This document shows, piece by piece, positions 30,474 to 39,311 of a DNA stretch of 64,000 nucleotides. Below the pieces are notes generated by a model. The model had not been told where the DNA came from, did not search any database, and worked only from the letters and a program-made list of their open reading frames with translations. The position numbers and the translations under genes were made by a program. The first letter of the stretch is position 1; each line of letters opens with the position of its first letter. This stretch comes from Paraprevotella xylaniphila YIT 11841 (GTDB taxonomy: Bacteria > Bacteroidota > Bacteroidia > Bacteroidales > Bacteroidaceae), in assembly GCF_000205165.1 (NCBI RefSeq), contig NZ_GL883846.1:1-64000 (forward strand), in the 5' to 3' direction.

Positions 30474-33122
30474 TTACTTCTTCAACTTGGCCAAACTTTC
30501 TTTCAAAGCCGCGATTTTGCTTTCGGCATCGGCTTGTTTCTTGCGTTCCATTTCCACCACGGCAGTGGGGGCGTTGGCTACGAAACGTTCGTTGGAAAGC
30601 TTTTTCAAGACACCTGCAAGGAAGCCTTCCAAGTGTTTCAGTTCGGCTTCTTGTTTGGCGATTTCCGCTTCCACGTCTATCAGGTTGCCCAACGGTACGG
30701 CATATTCCGTCGTGCCCACCATGAACGAAGCCGTGCCTTCGCCTTTCTGTACCACAGTGTTGACGGCACTCAGATTGCCCATTTTCTTGATGACACCTTC
30801 AAAGTCTGCTTCCGGATTCCCGCCCACGACTTCCAATGTCAATGCCTCTTTCGGGGCGATGTTCTTTTGGTTGCGTACGGTACGCACGCCGGCCACGATG
30901 CTTTTTACGTTTTCGACATGGGAGATAAGTGTGGCATCGTCTTCCGTAGGTGCAGCGGTGTGGAGCGGTGAAATCATGATGCTCTCACCCGGCAGGCGGT
31001 CATAGATGTGTTGCCAAAGTTCTTCGGTGATGAAAGGCATGAACGGGTGCAGGAGTTTCAACAGCGTGTCGAAGAACGACAAGGTCTGTTCGTACGTCTT
31101 GTTGTCGATGGGCTGTCCGTAAGCCGGTTTGACCATTTCGAGGTACCAACTGGAGAACTCGTCCCAGAACAGCTTGTACACGGCCATGAGGGCCTCGCTC
31201 AGACGGTACTTCTTGAACAAGTCTGCCACTTCCCTTGCTGTGGTTCTCAGCATGGCATCGAACCAACGTGTGGCGATGGCTGCCGTTTCCGGTTGCGCGA
31301 TGTCGGCCGTCTGCCAGCCTTTCACGAGGCGGAAGGCGTTCCATATCTTGTTGTTGAAGTTGCGGCCTTGCTCGCAGAGTGCGTCGTCGAACAAGATGTC
31401 GTTACCTGCCGGGGCGGACAGCATCATTCCCATACGCACGCCGTCAGCACCGTATCGTTCTATCAAATCGAGCGGGTCGGGGCTGTTACCCAACGACTTA
31501 CTCATCTTGCGTCCTAATTTGTCGCGCACGATGCCGGTGAAGTACACGTTCTTGAACGGCATCTTCCCTTCGTATTCGTAGCCTGCCATGATCATGCGCG
31601 CTACCCAGAAGAAGATGATGTCCGGACCCGTTACGAGGTCGGACGTGGGGTAATAGTAGTTGAGTTCTTCGTTGCCCGGATGGTTGATGCCGTCGAACAG
31701 CGAAATCGGCCATAACCAACTGGAGAACCAAGTGTCCAATGCGTCCTCGTCCTGACGTAGGTCGGATGCAGTCAGGTTGGTGTCACCGGTCTTCTCCTTG
31801 GCCAGTTCGAGTGCTTTTTCGGCGGTCTCGGCCACCACGAATCCGCCTTGCGGCAGGTAGTAGGCCGGGATGCGGTGTCCCCACCACAACTGTCGGCTTA
31901 TGCACCAGTCTTTGATGTTCTCCATCCAGTGACGGTAAGTGTTTTTGTATTTGGCCGGATAGAACTTGATTTCGTCCTTCATCACCGGCTCCAAAGCGAT
32001 TTGCGCCAAGTGTTCCATCTTCAGGAACCATTGCATGGAAAGCTTCGGTTCGATGGGCACGTTGGTGCGTTCGGAGAAGCCCACCTTGTTGGTATAGTCT
32101 TCCACTTTCTCCAACAATCCTGCTTTTTCCAAGTCGATGCAGATTTGCCTGCGCACGTCGAAACGGTCCATGCCCACGTACATCCCGGCAGCCTCGCTAA
32201 TCGTGCCGTTGTCGTTGAAGATGTCGATGGAAGGCAGGTTGTATTTCTCGCCCAACATATAGTCGTTCACGTCGTGTGCCGGTGTCACCTTCAGGCAACC
32301 CGTTCCGAACTCGATGTCCACATAGTCGTCTTCGATGACGGGGATACAGCGGCCTACCAGAGGCACAATCACCTTTTGTCCTTTCAGCCACGTGTTCTTC
32401 GGGTCGTTCGGGTTGATACACATCGCCGTGTCGCCCATGATGGTTTCGGGGCGCGTGGTGGCTACCACGGCATAGCGTCCGCTTCCGTCCGGTTGGCCGT
32501 TTTCATTGGCTACCATATATTTCAGATAGTACAGCTTGCTGTGTTCTTCCTTGTAAATCACCTCCTCGTCCGAGAGGGCTGTCAGGGCTTTCGGATCCCA
32601 GTTCACCATACGTACGCCACGGTAAATCAATCCTTTCTTGTACAGGTCGCAGAACACCTTGATGACGCTTTCGCTCCGTTTCTCGTCCATGGTGAAAGCC
32701 GTGCGGTCCCAGTCGCAGCTAGCTCCTAATTTGCGCAACTGTTTCAGGATTATGCCGCCGTGTTCGTCCGTCCATTCCCAGGCATATTTCAGGAACTCTT
32801 CGCGGGTGAGGTCGGTTTTCTTGATACCCTTTTCCGCCAAGCGGTTCACCACCTTGGCTTCGGTGGCGATGGAAGCATGGTCGGTGCCTGGCACCCAACA
32901 AGCGTTCTTGCCGTCCATACGGGCGCGGCGCACGAGGATGTCTTGAATGGTTTCGTTGAGCACGTGCCCCATGTGGAGCACACCCGTCACATTGGGGGGC
33001 GGGATGACTACCGTATAAGGTTCGCGTCCGTCGGGTTTAGAACTGAAAAGCTTGTTGTCGAGCCAGTATTGGTACCATTTGCCCTCTACGTCGGCCGGAT
33101 TGTATTTACTTGCTAATTCCAT
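30474..33122 (-). CDS. valS: valyl-tRNA synthetase
   Basis: Class I aminoacyl-tRNA synthetase that charges tRNA-Val and edits misactivated threonine. The 882-residue protein has the HIGH-like [16 protein letters not shown] near the N-terminus, the editing domain with [19 protein letters not shown] and [16 protein letters not shown], the KMSKS loop [18 protein letters not shown], an anticodon-binding helical domain and a C-terminal tRNA-binding coiled coil ([20 protein letters not shown] onwards). Length and order are normal. A -7 element at 33160-33168 precedes it. Confidence 0.97.
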   Translation of the reverse strand: MELASKYNPADVEGKWYQYWLDNKLFSSKPDGREPYTVVIPPPNVTGVLHMGHVLNETIQDILVRRARMDGKNACWVPGTDHASIATEAKVVNRLAEKGIKKTDLTREEFLKYAWEWTDEHGGIILKQLRKLGASCDWDRTAFTMDEKRSESVIKVFCDLYKKGLIYRGVRMVNWDPKALTALSDEEVIYKEEHSKLYYLKYMVANENGQPDGSGRYAVVATTRPETIMGDTAMCINPNDPKNTWLKGQKVIVPLVGRCIPVIEDDYVDIEFGTGCLKVTPAHDVNDYMLGEKYNLPSIDIFNDNGTISEAAGMYVGMDRFDVRRQICIDLEKAGLLEKVEDYTNKVGFSERTNVPIEPKLSMQWFLKMEHLAQIALEPVMKDEIKFYPAKYKNTYRHWMENIKDWCISRQLWWGHRIPAYYLPQGGFVVAETAEKALELAKEKTGDTNLTASDLRQDEDALDTWFSSWLWPISLFDGINHPGNEELNYYYPTSDLVTGPDIIFFWVARMIMAGYEYEGKMPFKNVYFTGIVRDKLGRKMSKSLGNSPDPLDLIERYGADGVRMGMMLSAPAGNDILFDDALCEQGRNFNNKIWNAFRLVKGWQTADIAQPETAAIATRWFDAMLRTTAREVADLFKKYRLSEALMAVYKLFWDEFSSWYLEMVKPAYGQPIDNKTYEQTLSFFDTLLKLLHPFMPFITEELWQHIYDRLPGESIMISPLHTAAPTEDDATLISHVENVKSIVAGVRTVRNQKNIAPKEALTLEVVGGNPEADFEGVIKKMGNLSAVNTVVQKGEGTASFMVGTTEYAVPLGNLIDVEAEIAKQEAELKHLEGFLAGVLKKLSNERFVANAPTAVVEMERKKQADAESKIAALKESLAKLKK

Positions 33123-33159
33123 TGTATATAACGTTTTTATGTATTTCTTTTTAGGACTT

Positions 33160-33168
33160 GCAAAGTTA
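33160..33168 (-). promoter_or_regulatory. valS promoter, -7 element
   Basis: TAACTTTGC on the minus strand, about 38 bases before the ATG. Confidence 0.7.
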
Positions 33169-33263
33169 CATAAAAAAGGTTATATATGCCGGAGTTTGGG
33201 ACAATTAAATTACGGTAAATACCTTTGTGTACTCGGTAAATTCCGTTCGGTAGGTCAAGCATC

Positions 33264-33980
33264 TCATTGCAGTTCTTTTCCGATGATGGAACCGTCGTCA
33301 TCTTTCTTGCAGATGTACGGCTTGCCGTCTTTGAAATAGCAGATGTCGTTACTACCACCGTATAGGGTAGTGGATTTTAGCATAAAGAAACTGCCATCGT
33401 CAGACTCTTGGATGGCATAGTCCATTTTATTGGACATTTTTCCGTCCTTAAAATATTTACCAACAGTCCACTTGATGGCCTTGTACCGTCTTACCGTTTC
33501 GTCGGCAAATTTCTGTCCGTGTACTTCCTTGATGCCGTTGTACATGTAGAGGTTGTCTTCTTTCTTAAAATTGCTTCGGTCTTGATATTCTGCCCCATAG
33601 TAAATGTGGCTTGTTTCATTCAGGCAGACTACACCTTTCGATGCCCGATAATGTTGTACGTGGTCTGTACTATCTTTGAATGCTTCTATTACAGGAAAGT
33701 AACGGATATTCCGTAGTGATTTGGTGGAAACTGCGACACTTTTATCCTTTTGTCGTGTTTCATATTTTTGGATTTTGCTTAAAATGGTGTCGCGAGCACC
33801 TTCTGTGATGGGGGTGTACAGGCTTCCTCCCGGCAGTAGGGCGGCTGCTTGAAGGGCATATACTGGCAATGCCTTAGGGGCGGTGGATGAAGGTTCTTTC
33901 GCCGTAGTATTTGTATTTACGCAAGAACATAAAATGCTGATGGTAAATGATGATATGAAGATGAATAAATAGTATCTCAT
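33264..33980 (-). CDS. lipoprotein of unknown function, copy 1 of a tandem pair
   Basis: A 238-residue lipoprotein (MRYYLFIFISSFTISILCSC, lipobox Cys20). It is a tandem duplicate of the product at 34167-34880: both share LLPGGSL, DRSNFKKEDNL-MYNG and an identical last 25 residues ending in DDDGSIIGKELQ. The middle parts have diverged more. Charged, beta-rich C-terminal repeats (YFKDGKPYICKKDDDGS) recall MORN-like or toxin_wrb-like strand turns, but I cannot assign a family. It is the last of three same-strand genes that begin with a cysteine protease. Confidence 0.75.
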   Translation of the reverse strand: MRYYLFIFISSFTISILCSCVNTNTTAKEPSSTAPKALPVYALQAAALLPGGSLYTPITEGARDTILSKIQKYETRQKDKSVAVSTKSLRNIRYFPVIEAFKDSTDHVQHYRASKGVVCLNETSHIYYGAEYQDRSNFKKEDNLYMYNGIKEVHGQKFADETVRRYKAIKWTVGKYFKDGKMSNKMDYAIQESDDGSFFMLKSTTLYGGSNDICYFKDGKPYICKKDDDGSIIGKELQ

Positions 33981-34166
33981 AGCTTTGTTGGTAAAATAGG
34001 ATTCATTTGCTATAAATCCCGTAATGGTTCATTCAAAATGTATTATGTTATGTATTTCTTTTAGGACTTATGGGGAGTGAACAAGTTCATATAGATAAAG
34101 GTTGAGGCCATTAAATCGTGGAGGACACAAATGTGTCCTCCTTGAAAGGCGTTCCCGGTAAGAACC

Positions 34167-34880
34167 TTATTGCAGTTCTTTTCCGATGATGGAACCGTCG
34201 TCATCTTTCTTGCAGATGTACGGTTTGCCGTCTTTGAAATAGCAGGCATTGATGCTACGGCCGTATGGTGGTGAAATGTGTTTTAGGAGGAAGAAACTAC
34301 CGTCATCAGACTCTTTGATGGCATAATCAATATCATCATTTAGCCCTCCACCAGTATATGAATATGAAATAGTCCATTTGTTCGCCTTGTACCGCCTTAC
34401 CATATCATCGGCAAATTCTTGCCCGAGCACTTCTTTTACGCCATTGTACATGAAAAGGTTATCTTCTTTCTTAAAGTTGCTCCGGTCGTGGTAATAAGCT
34501 ATATAGTAAGTAGGAATAGTTTCATCCACACATACAACGTCTTTGGATGGCCGGTAATAGGTTTTGCCGTTCTCACTGAATTCTTCCACTATAGGGAAGT
34601 AATGGAAATCTCGTTTAATTTGGGCGGTAAAGATTGGATTCTTTCTTTTTTGTTGGTTCTCGATTCTTCGGATTTTGCTCAAAATTGTGTCACGGCCGCC
34701 TTCGGTGAGCGCGGTGAATAGGCTTCCACCCGGTAACAGGGCTTTGGGTTGAATGGCATGTACGGGGGACACTTTAGGGGCGATGGCTGTAGGTTCTTCA
34801 GCCGTAATGTCAGTATTTACACAAGAAGATAAAATACTGATTCCAAACAATAATATGAAAATGGATGAATTATATCTCAT
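34167..34880 (-). CDS. lipoprotein of unknown function, copy 2 of a tandem pair
   Basis: A 237-residue lipoprotein (MRYNSSIFILLFGISILSSC, lipobox Cys20), paralogous over its whole length to the product at 33264-33980. The coding DNA of the C-terminal ends differs at one base in 77 (34169-34245 against 33266-33342), while the rest has drifted, which points to recent gene conversion or selection on the tail. It lies 46 bases downstream of the cysteine protease gene. A role as substrate, inhibitor or anchor of the protease is possible but is inference from position only. Confidence 0.75.
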   Translation of the reverse strand: MRYNSSIFILLFGISILSSCVNTDITAEEPTAIAPKVSPVHAIQPKALLPGGSLFTALTEGGRDTILSKIRRIENQQKRKNPIFTAQIKRDFHYFPIVEEFSENGKTYYRPSKDVVCVDETIPTYYIAYYHDRSNFKKEDNLFMYNGVKEVLGQEFADDMVRRYKANKWTISYSYTGGGLNDDIDYAIKESDDGSFFLLKHISPPYGRSINACYFKDGKPYICKKDDDGSIIGKELQ

Positions 34881-34926
34881 AGCTCTATGAATTTAATGTT
34901 ATACTAATAAAAAAGACTTATAAGAC

Positions 34927-35571
34927 TTATTTGCTATACACCGCGTCATAACTCATTAAGTCGTCCCAACTTATATCATGTATATGACCATCGGATGGAT
35001 CCATTATCGTTATGGAACTTGAGCGGTCGTACCAATCTTTATTATAATATTGAGAGCGTACGAATACGACGCAATGTCCAAATTCTCCGTCTGCTTTTTG
35101 CAATAAAACGGGAGAGGATATGTATTCGTTTGGATTCATCAGTTGTTTCGCAAAAGTCGTACCGCTGACATTGTTATATCCTTCCGATTCAAAGAAGCGG
35201 TTGTCTCCTCCTGCCACTCCGAACTTTGAGAAAGTTTCTTTGGAAGTGCATGTCGAGTTAGAATTATTATTGAACATCTCCATCGCAGCTTTGTATTTGT
35301 CATCAGGAATGTAAGATGAACCATAGACGTTGTAGTCTTTTCCAACTAAGAAATTGTGGATATAGTTAAAACAATGCGTACATTGCTCCGTACCGTCTAC
35401 CGCTTCCATGGAGGCATAGACGCACCAAGCATCACCATCTTGTACAACATCGTCTACCTCCTCACTAAAGTCCACCTCTTTGGTCAAGGTGTCTTCTTCC
35501 CACTCGAAAGGAAATAAGGGCTGTGCTCCTGCCATTAGAATAATGATTAAGCTGAGAATTTTCTGTTTCAT
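34927..35571 (-). CDS. secreted papain-fold (C39-like) cysteine protease
   Basis: A 214-residue protein with a signal peptide (MKQKILSLIIILMAGAQPLF) and a compact papain-like domain. The catalytic set can be read directly: Gln44 six residues before Cys50 (QDGDAWCVYASMEAV), His166 (EFGHCVVFVRS) and Asp191 (ITIMDPSDGHIHDISWDDL). This spacing and the WCVYASM context match C39-like or related secreted cysteine peptidases. Four additional cysteines lie near the active site. The start is taken at 35571, where the signal peptide begins; the frame is open from 35595. It heads a three-gene minus-strand set with two duplicated lipoproteins, reminiscent of protease-plus-partner operons in Bacteroidetes. 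Confidence 0.75.
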   Translation of the reverse strand: MKQKILSLIIILMAGAQPLFPFEWEEDTLTKEVDFSEEVDDVVQDGDAWCVYASMEAVDGTEQCTHCFNYIHNFLVGKDYNVYGSSYIPDDKYKAAMEMFNNNSNSTCTSKETFSKFGVAGGDNRFFESEGYNNVSGTTFAKQLMNPNEYISSPVLLQKADGEFGHCVVFVRSQYYNKDWYDRSSSITIMDPSDGHIHDISWDDLMSYDAVYSK

Positions 35572-35798
35572 AAGCGTCCGTTTTTTAATAAACAAAAATA
35601 GTCTTTTCTCACCCCCTTGTTCTTGTAGGGCTGAATGCCAACTACATCTTTATCTCCTGAATTTGGCAATTATAATGAAATGTTTTAGGATAGACAAGAA
35701 AATAGGTATAAAAAACATGATTTTAATATATATTACATATCAACGCGATTCTTCTTTATAAAAACTAATAAGGAGATGGAGGTTCAAGAATAAAATGT

Positions 35799-35807
35799 TA
35801 CCTTTGG
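35799..35807 (+). promoter_or_regulatory. potassium channel promoter, -7 element
   Basis: TACCTTTGG, 20 bases before the ATG at 35827. Confidence 0.55.
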
Positions 35808-35826
35808 ATGTTTAATTAGTGATAAA

Positions 35827-36645
35827 ATGGAAATAAAACACAGGGCGCATCCTACGATTCCGGCTCGGGGCAAGAAGAGGTTCGTGATTCATCATGAAAA
35901 GTTGTATCTTGCCGTACACCGATATTTAACGACAAGGTGGTTCCGCTATACGGTCTTGTTTTTCATTGTCGGGGCGATTTTCTCCGTGATTTGCAGTTCT
36001 TTCGAGTCCTCTGCACCTTATCGCCTGCAATTATACAGCTTTTGTTATTTGGCCTCCTTCGTCTTTACGGTCGAATATGTGTTGCGCGTCATAGCAGCTC
36101 CTGTCCAATATCGTCAGTATCGTGCTTGGCGTTCCCGTTTCAGGTATTTGTTTTCGTTTTATGGTTTGATAGATTTTGTGGCTGTCATCCCCTTTCTCAT
36201 CATTTACCTGTATCGGGAGACCATCTTTGTACATTTGGCGGTACTGGCCTACATCTTAATGATTTTTAAGTTGATACGCTATTCCCGCTCGTTCCAACTT
36301 ATCGGACGTGTGTTGCAGATGGTGAAGGATGAATTGATAACGGCTTGTACGGCTTGTGGCATCCTCTTAGGGTTTTCGGGCATCCTGATGTACTATATCG
36401 AACACGAGGCACAACCCGAAGCCTTTGCCAATATCGGCGACGGTTTTTGGTGGGCTGTGGTGACGTTCACCACCGTGGGTTATGGGGATGTCTATCCGGT
36501 TACGGCATTGGGACGGTTGCTGAGCGGTGTGATTTGTATGGTAGGCATTGCGATGATAGCCATTCCCACTGGTCTTATATCTTCGGCTTTCATGAGTTTG
36601 ATTCAAGAAAAGAAACGGAAAGAGGAAGAAGAACACAAAAACTGA
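35827..36645 (+). CDS. voltage-gated-type potassium channel
   Basis: A 272-residue inner-membrane channel subunit with six hydrophobic segments. The selectivity filter TTVGYGD (Gly218-Asp221) lies in FTTVGYGDVYPVTALGRLL between S5 and S6. The S4-like segment FKLIRYSRSFQLIGRVLQMV has only three basic residues at spaced positions, so voltage sensing may be weak. There is no cyclic-nucleotide or RCK domain; the C-terminus is a short charged tail (EKKRKEEEEHKN). It would work as a tetramer for K+ flux and membrane potential control. Single gene with its own promoter. Confidence 0.9.
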   Translation: MEIKHRAHPTIPARGKKRFVIHHEKLYLAVHRYLTTRWFRYTVLFFIVGAIFSVICSSFESSAPYRLQLYSFCYLASFVFTVEYVLRVIAAPVQYRQYRAWRSRFRYLFSFYGLIDFVAVIPFLIIYLYRETIFVHLAVLAYILMIFKLIRYSRSFQLIGRVLQMVKDELITACTACGILLGFSGILMYYIEHEAQPEAFANIGDGFWWAVVTFTTVGYGDVYPVTALGRLLSGVICMVGIAMIAIPTGLISSAFMSLIQEKKRKEEEEHKN

Positions 36646-36962
36646 TTTCCGGAAAAGGGATTTTCATCCTCTACGTTGCCCGTCTTTTTGTCCTCTTGAA
36701 AGCGGAAAATCGTTTGGCGCGCATTTTTGAGGGATTTCTTTTGAGCATTGTTGTCTCTTTTTGAATTTCTGTTCTGGCTTGATTTGCTGTTTAAACCGTT
36801 ATTTGGGTTGATTATTAAAAAAGTGCTGTATCCGATATGTGTTATATCATCACAACTTGTCTAACTTTCGTTAAATATATTAAATGAGTGATGGGCTGAA
36901 TGATTATTAGCATCCGTTTCTCATATTTGTTTCTATTTTTAGCCATCTTAAAAATAAGGTTT
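36646..36962. other. gene-free region with one copy of the dispersed repeat
   Basis: No gene is seen. A repeat core lies at 36698-36725, and TAACTTTCG at 36862-36870 is an imperfect -7 element that could serve the following operon. Confidence 0.55.
36698..36725. repeat. dispersed intergenic repeat, copy B (half-site)
   Basis: AAAATCGTTTGGCGC (36706-36720) matches the right arm of copy C exactly over 14 bases; no second arm is evident, so this is a half-copy. Confidence 0.55.
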
Positions 36963-37931
36963 ATGAAAGAAAAAATAATTTATGTGTTCATGTTGTTGAT
37001 AGTCATCGTTTCTTGTACGGAAGAGGAGTCGTTTGACGAATATGGCGTCAGGATATTAAAAAAGAATGGAGTCGTTTTTGCGATGGATTCGAGATTGTCA
37101 CTCAATTTAGATGGTACAAACGACTATATGGGCGTAAGGAAAGAGAATGTGTTGACGTTTCCGGAAGGGGAATATGACGGATGGCGGTATTACGTGATAG
37201 GGAATATCGGGGCAGAACCGAATTATAAAATAATCGATGATCCGTCTATCCATTATAAGGTATCATATATGCCGATGGAGAGGTGAGTCAGAAGGTGGTA
37301 CCCCGTATTTTCTTGTCCATTCCTGGGGAATGGAAGTTTAAGTTAGTCGTCCAAAATGAGAAAAAGGATACCATTAGAGTCTCAAAGGTGGAAAACGTAG
37401 AGGTGTGGTTTCCGGATCCATTAGAAATTGAAGCAGCACTGTCAGATGACATGTATGAGGCTTGGAATGAAACTTTGGAAGATGCCAGTGAAATGGGAAG
37501 GAGGGAAAAGTCTTTTTGGATATATGCAGTGGCAAAAAATGGTGAGGTCTCGGTGCAGAGAGATGAAATCAAAGATGGGCCATGGATTATGAATTGTGAC
37601 GAAACCGCCCATACGGATTTTACTGCTCCTGAAATCATTTCTCCATTGGATCCTTTGGATGAGGCTTGGTATCCTATCGGTTTTTTCCATACACATACCC
37701 CGTTGACTTATTGTCCACCGGAGGCGCATCGGGGAGTGGGGTTTTCCGGTGGGGATATACAAGCCGTGGGTGCGCACGGTATCGCCTTTTATCTTTTATG
37801 ATTATAGTGCAGACTTTGAGGGGGAGATATATGGTGGCCATGATTTGCATCAGGCTGCTAAACTTTATTACGAGAATTGTGAAGAACGTCGTCCGACTCC
37901 GAAAAGTTGGGCGGATTTGGACACTTATTGA
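36963..37931 (+). pseudogene. JAMM/MPN-like lipoprotein gene with two frameshifts
   Basis: Three consecutive frames make one protein of about 322 residues. Part 1 (36963-37286) has a signal and lipobox (LLIVIVSCTEEE). After about 37260 the sense continues one frame over as IIYADGEVSQKVVPRIFLSI, and part 2 holds the metal-site pattern GFFHTHTPLTYCPPEAHR followed by FSGGDIQAVGAHG, i.e. HxH and SxxD of JAMM/MPN peptidases. Near 37785 (TTTT run) the frame returns to the first, continuing as FYDYSADFEGEIYGGHDL to 37931. One lost base and one extra base explain both steps. It may be a decayed gene or a base-calling problem. It is followed closely by two related secreted-protein genes. Confidence 0.65.
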
Positions 37932-37939
37932 ATGGGATT

Positions 37940-38635
37940 ATGAGAAACGGAGTTAAAGTGATATGTGCCATAGGGCTTGCAAGTGCCTGCTTGTGTGGTG
38001 GGGCGCAGGAGCGTTACCGGGAGTATACCTACCATGTGGAGGGACGCAGGACTGTGACGTTGGGAAACTACCTGATGGTGGTTCCGCCCCCATTCCCTAT
38101 GACGGAAGCCGAACGTTTGGAGCGGGTGGAGAAATACAGGTCGGTTTGCGACAGTCTGCTCAAGGAAAACGAATACCGTCGCTTGGGAGAGTGGAATTTT
38201 AAAGAACGTTGGGCATACCTGGAAGCCAAGGCCAAGAAAGTCATATTGCAGTTGTTGCCGGATTATTATTCGGACAACATGAATATTAGGGAGATGTCCG
38301 TAACGGAAATGAGAGTGTATGAACGAGAGCGTGCCATCAAGGTGTACAGTGCCTTGTTTTGGTTTGATCCAAGAATTGAAGACCGGGCGTATGAAAAAGA
38401 TGCCCGGCGTCATGGTATGGTAGAGGTGAAGGTGTGTGATGAGGATGCGCAGGCTTATTCTTTTGAGGTACCCTATTATATTGGGATAAGGCTTTACCCT
38501 CCGGAGTGGGAAGACGGGTTGGCAAAGACATGGATTCCATTCCCTTATATCATTCCCAACAGGAATTACAAGGGGAATATCGTGATGAGGCATGAAGTAA
38601 TACCGAAAATTATAGAAAAGAGGTGGAAGCGATGA
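37940..38635 (+). CDS. secreted protein of unknown function, paralogue 1
   Basis: A 231-residue protein with a signal sequence (MRNGVKVICAIGLASACLCG, either a lipobox at LASAC or signal peptidase I cleavage after GGAQ). The helical middle AERLERVEKYRSVCDSLLKE leads to YLEAKAKKVILQLLPDYYSD, which is repeated in the next gene as YLKAKGSLVILQLAPDYYCD, so the two are paralogues. The family is not recognised. It starts eight bases after the broken JAMM-like gene and overlaps the next start by four bases (ATGA), indicating one operon. ATG 37940 is chosen because the signal peptide begins there. Confidence 0.72.
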   Translation: MRNGVKVICAIGLASACLCGGAQERYREYTYHVEGRRTVTLGNYLMVVPPPFPMTEAERLERVEKYRSVCDSLLKENEYRRLGEWNFKERWAYLEAKAKKVILQLLPDYYSDNMNIREMSVTEMRVYERERAIKVYSALFWFDPRIEDRAYEKDARRHGMVEVKVCDEDAQAYSFEVPYYIGIRLYPPEWEDGLAKTWIPFPYIIPNRNYKGNIVMRHEVIPKIIEKRWKR

Positions 38636-39249
38636 AGACGATAATGAAAATATGGATGGCCGGGATGCTCGCGTGCGGTGGTGTGCTGGCAGCCCCGGCA
38701 CAAGGAGAAAAGGTAGATTCAGTGATGGTTTATGGCTATGTGAGTGCGGTGAATCCCTACCCGTTGACGTTGCGTGAGCATGACAGGCTGATTAAAAGGG
38801 CAAAGAAGGTTTGCCAGAAGCTTTTGGAGAAAAATGGCGGGTGGCTTTCTCATTGGCCGAGGGATGAACGGGCGGCATACCTAAAAGCCAAGGGAAGTCT
38901 GGTCATTTTGCAGCTTGCTCCTGATTATTATTGCGACTATGCCTATCCTCGGATTGTCAGGAAAGGTGAGACTTATTATTTGCAGTATTTTTTTGATGCC
39001 GCCCGTGAAGATTATGGACTGCTCGACCAGTTGGCTACGATTAGCATCAGGAATCAAGATGGCAATGTGGAGGGGCTCTTTGCTGGCTCGCGGGATATCG
39101 GGCGGAGATTCTTTGAGCCGAAATGGGAACAGGAAATGGTGGAGGATATAGAAGCCGGAAGGGATTCTGTCTATTCTTTTATCAAATATGTATATATGGG
39201 AACTAAGCCAAGGGTGATGTATTACAAGGGACGGGTCAAAGAAAAATAG
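38632..39249 (+). CDS. secreted protein of unknown function, paralogue 2
   Basis: A 205-residue protein with a signal peptide (MKTIMKIWMAGMLACGGVLA). It shares with the preceding product a conserved helix (LIKRAKKVCQKLLEKN) and the YLKAKGSLVILQLAPDYYCD segment. No catalytic motif is visible. Translation is coupled to the upstream gene. It ends the operon, which is closed by a 15-bp hairpin at 39263. Confidence 0.72.
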   Translation: MKTIMKIWMAGMLACGGVLAAPAQGEKVDSVMVYGYVSAVNPYPLTLREHDRLIKRAKKVCQKLLEKNGGWLSHWPRDERAAYLKAKGSLVILQLAPDYYCDYAYPRIVRKGETYYLQYFFDAAREDYGLLDQLATISIRNQDGNVEGLFAGSRDIGRRFFEPKWEQEMVEDIEAGRDSVYSFIKYVYMGTKPRVMYYKGRVKEK

Positions 39250-39262
39250 TGATGAAATATAC

Positions 39263-39304
39263 ATTCCCCCACTTTCTGTGTTAATTGCAAGAAAGTGGGG
39301 GAAT
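39263..39304. terminator. bidirectional terminator
   Basis: ATTCCCCCACTTTCT (39263-39277) and AGAAAGTGGGGGAAT (39290-39304) form a perfect 15-bp stem between the convergent secreted-protein operon and the efflux pump gene. Confidence 0.88.
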
Positions 39305-39311
39305 AAATAAA

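Noticed and set aside
31848-32729. 293-codon plus-strand open frame
   Set aside because: Antisense to valS, composition unlike protein (many His, Val, Arg).
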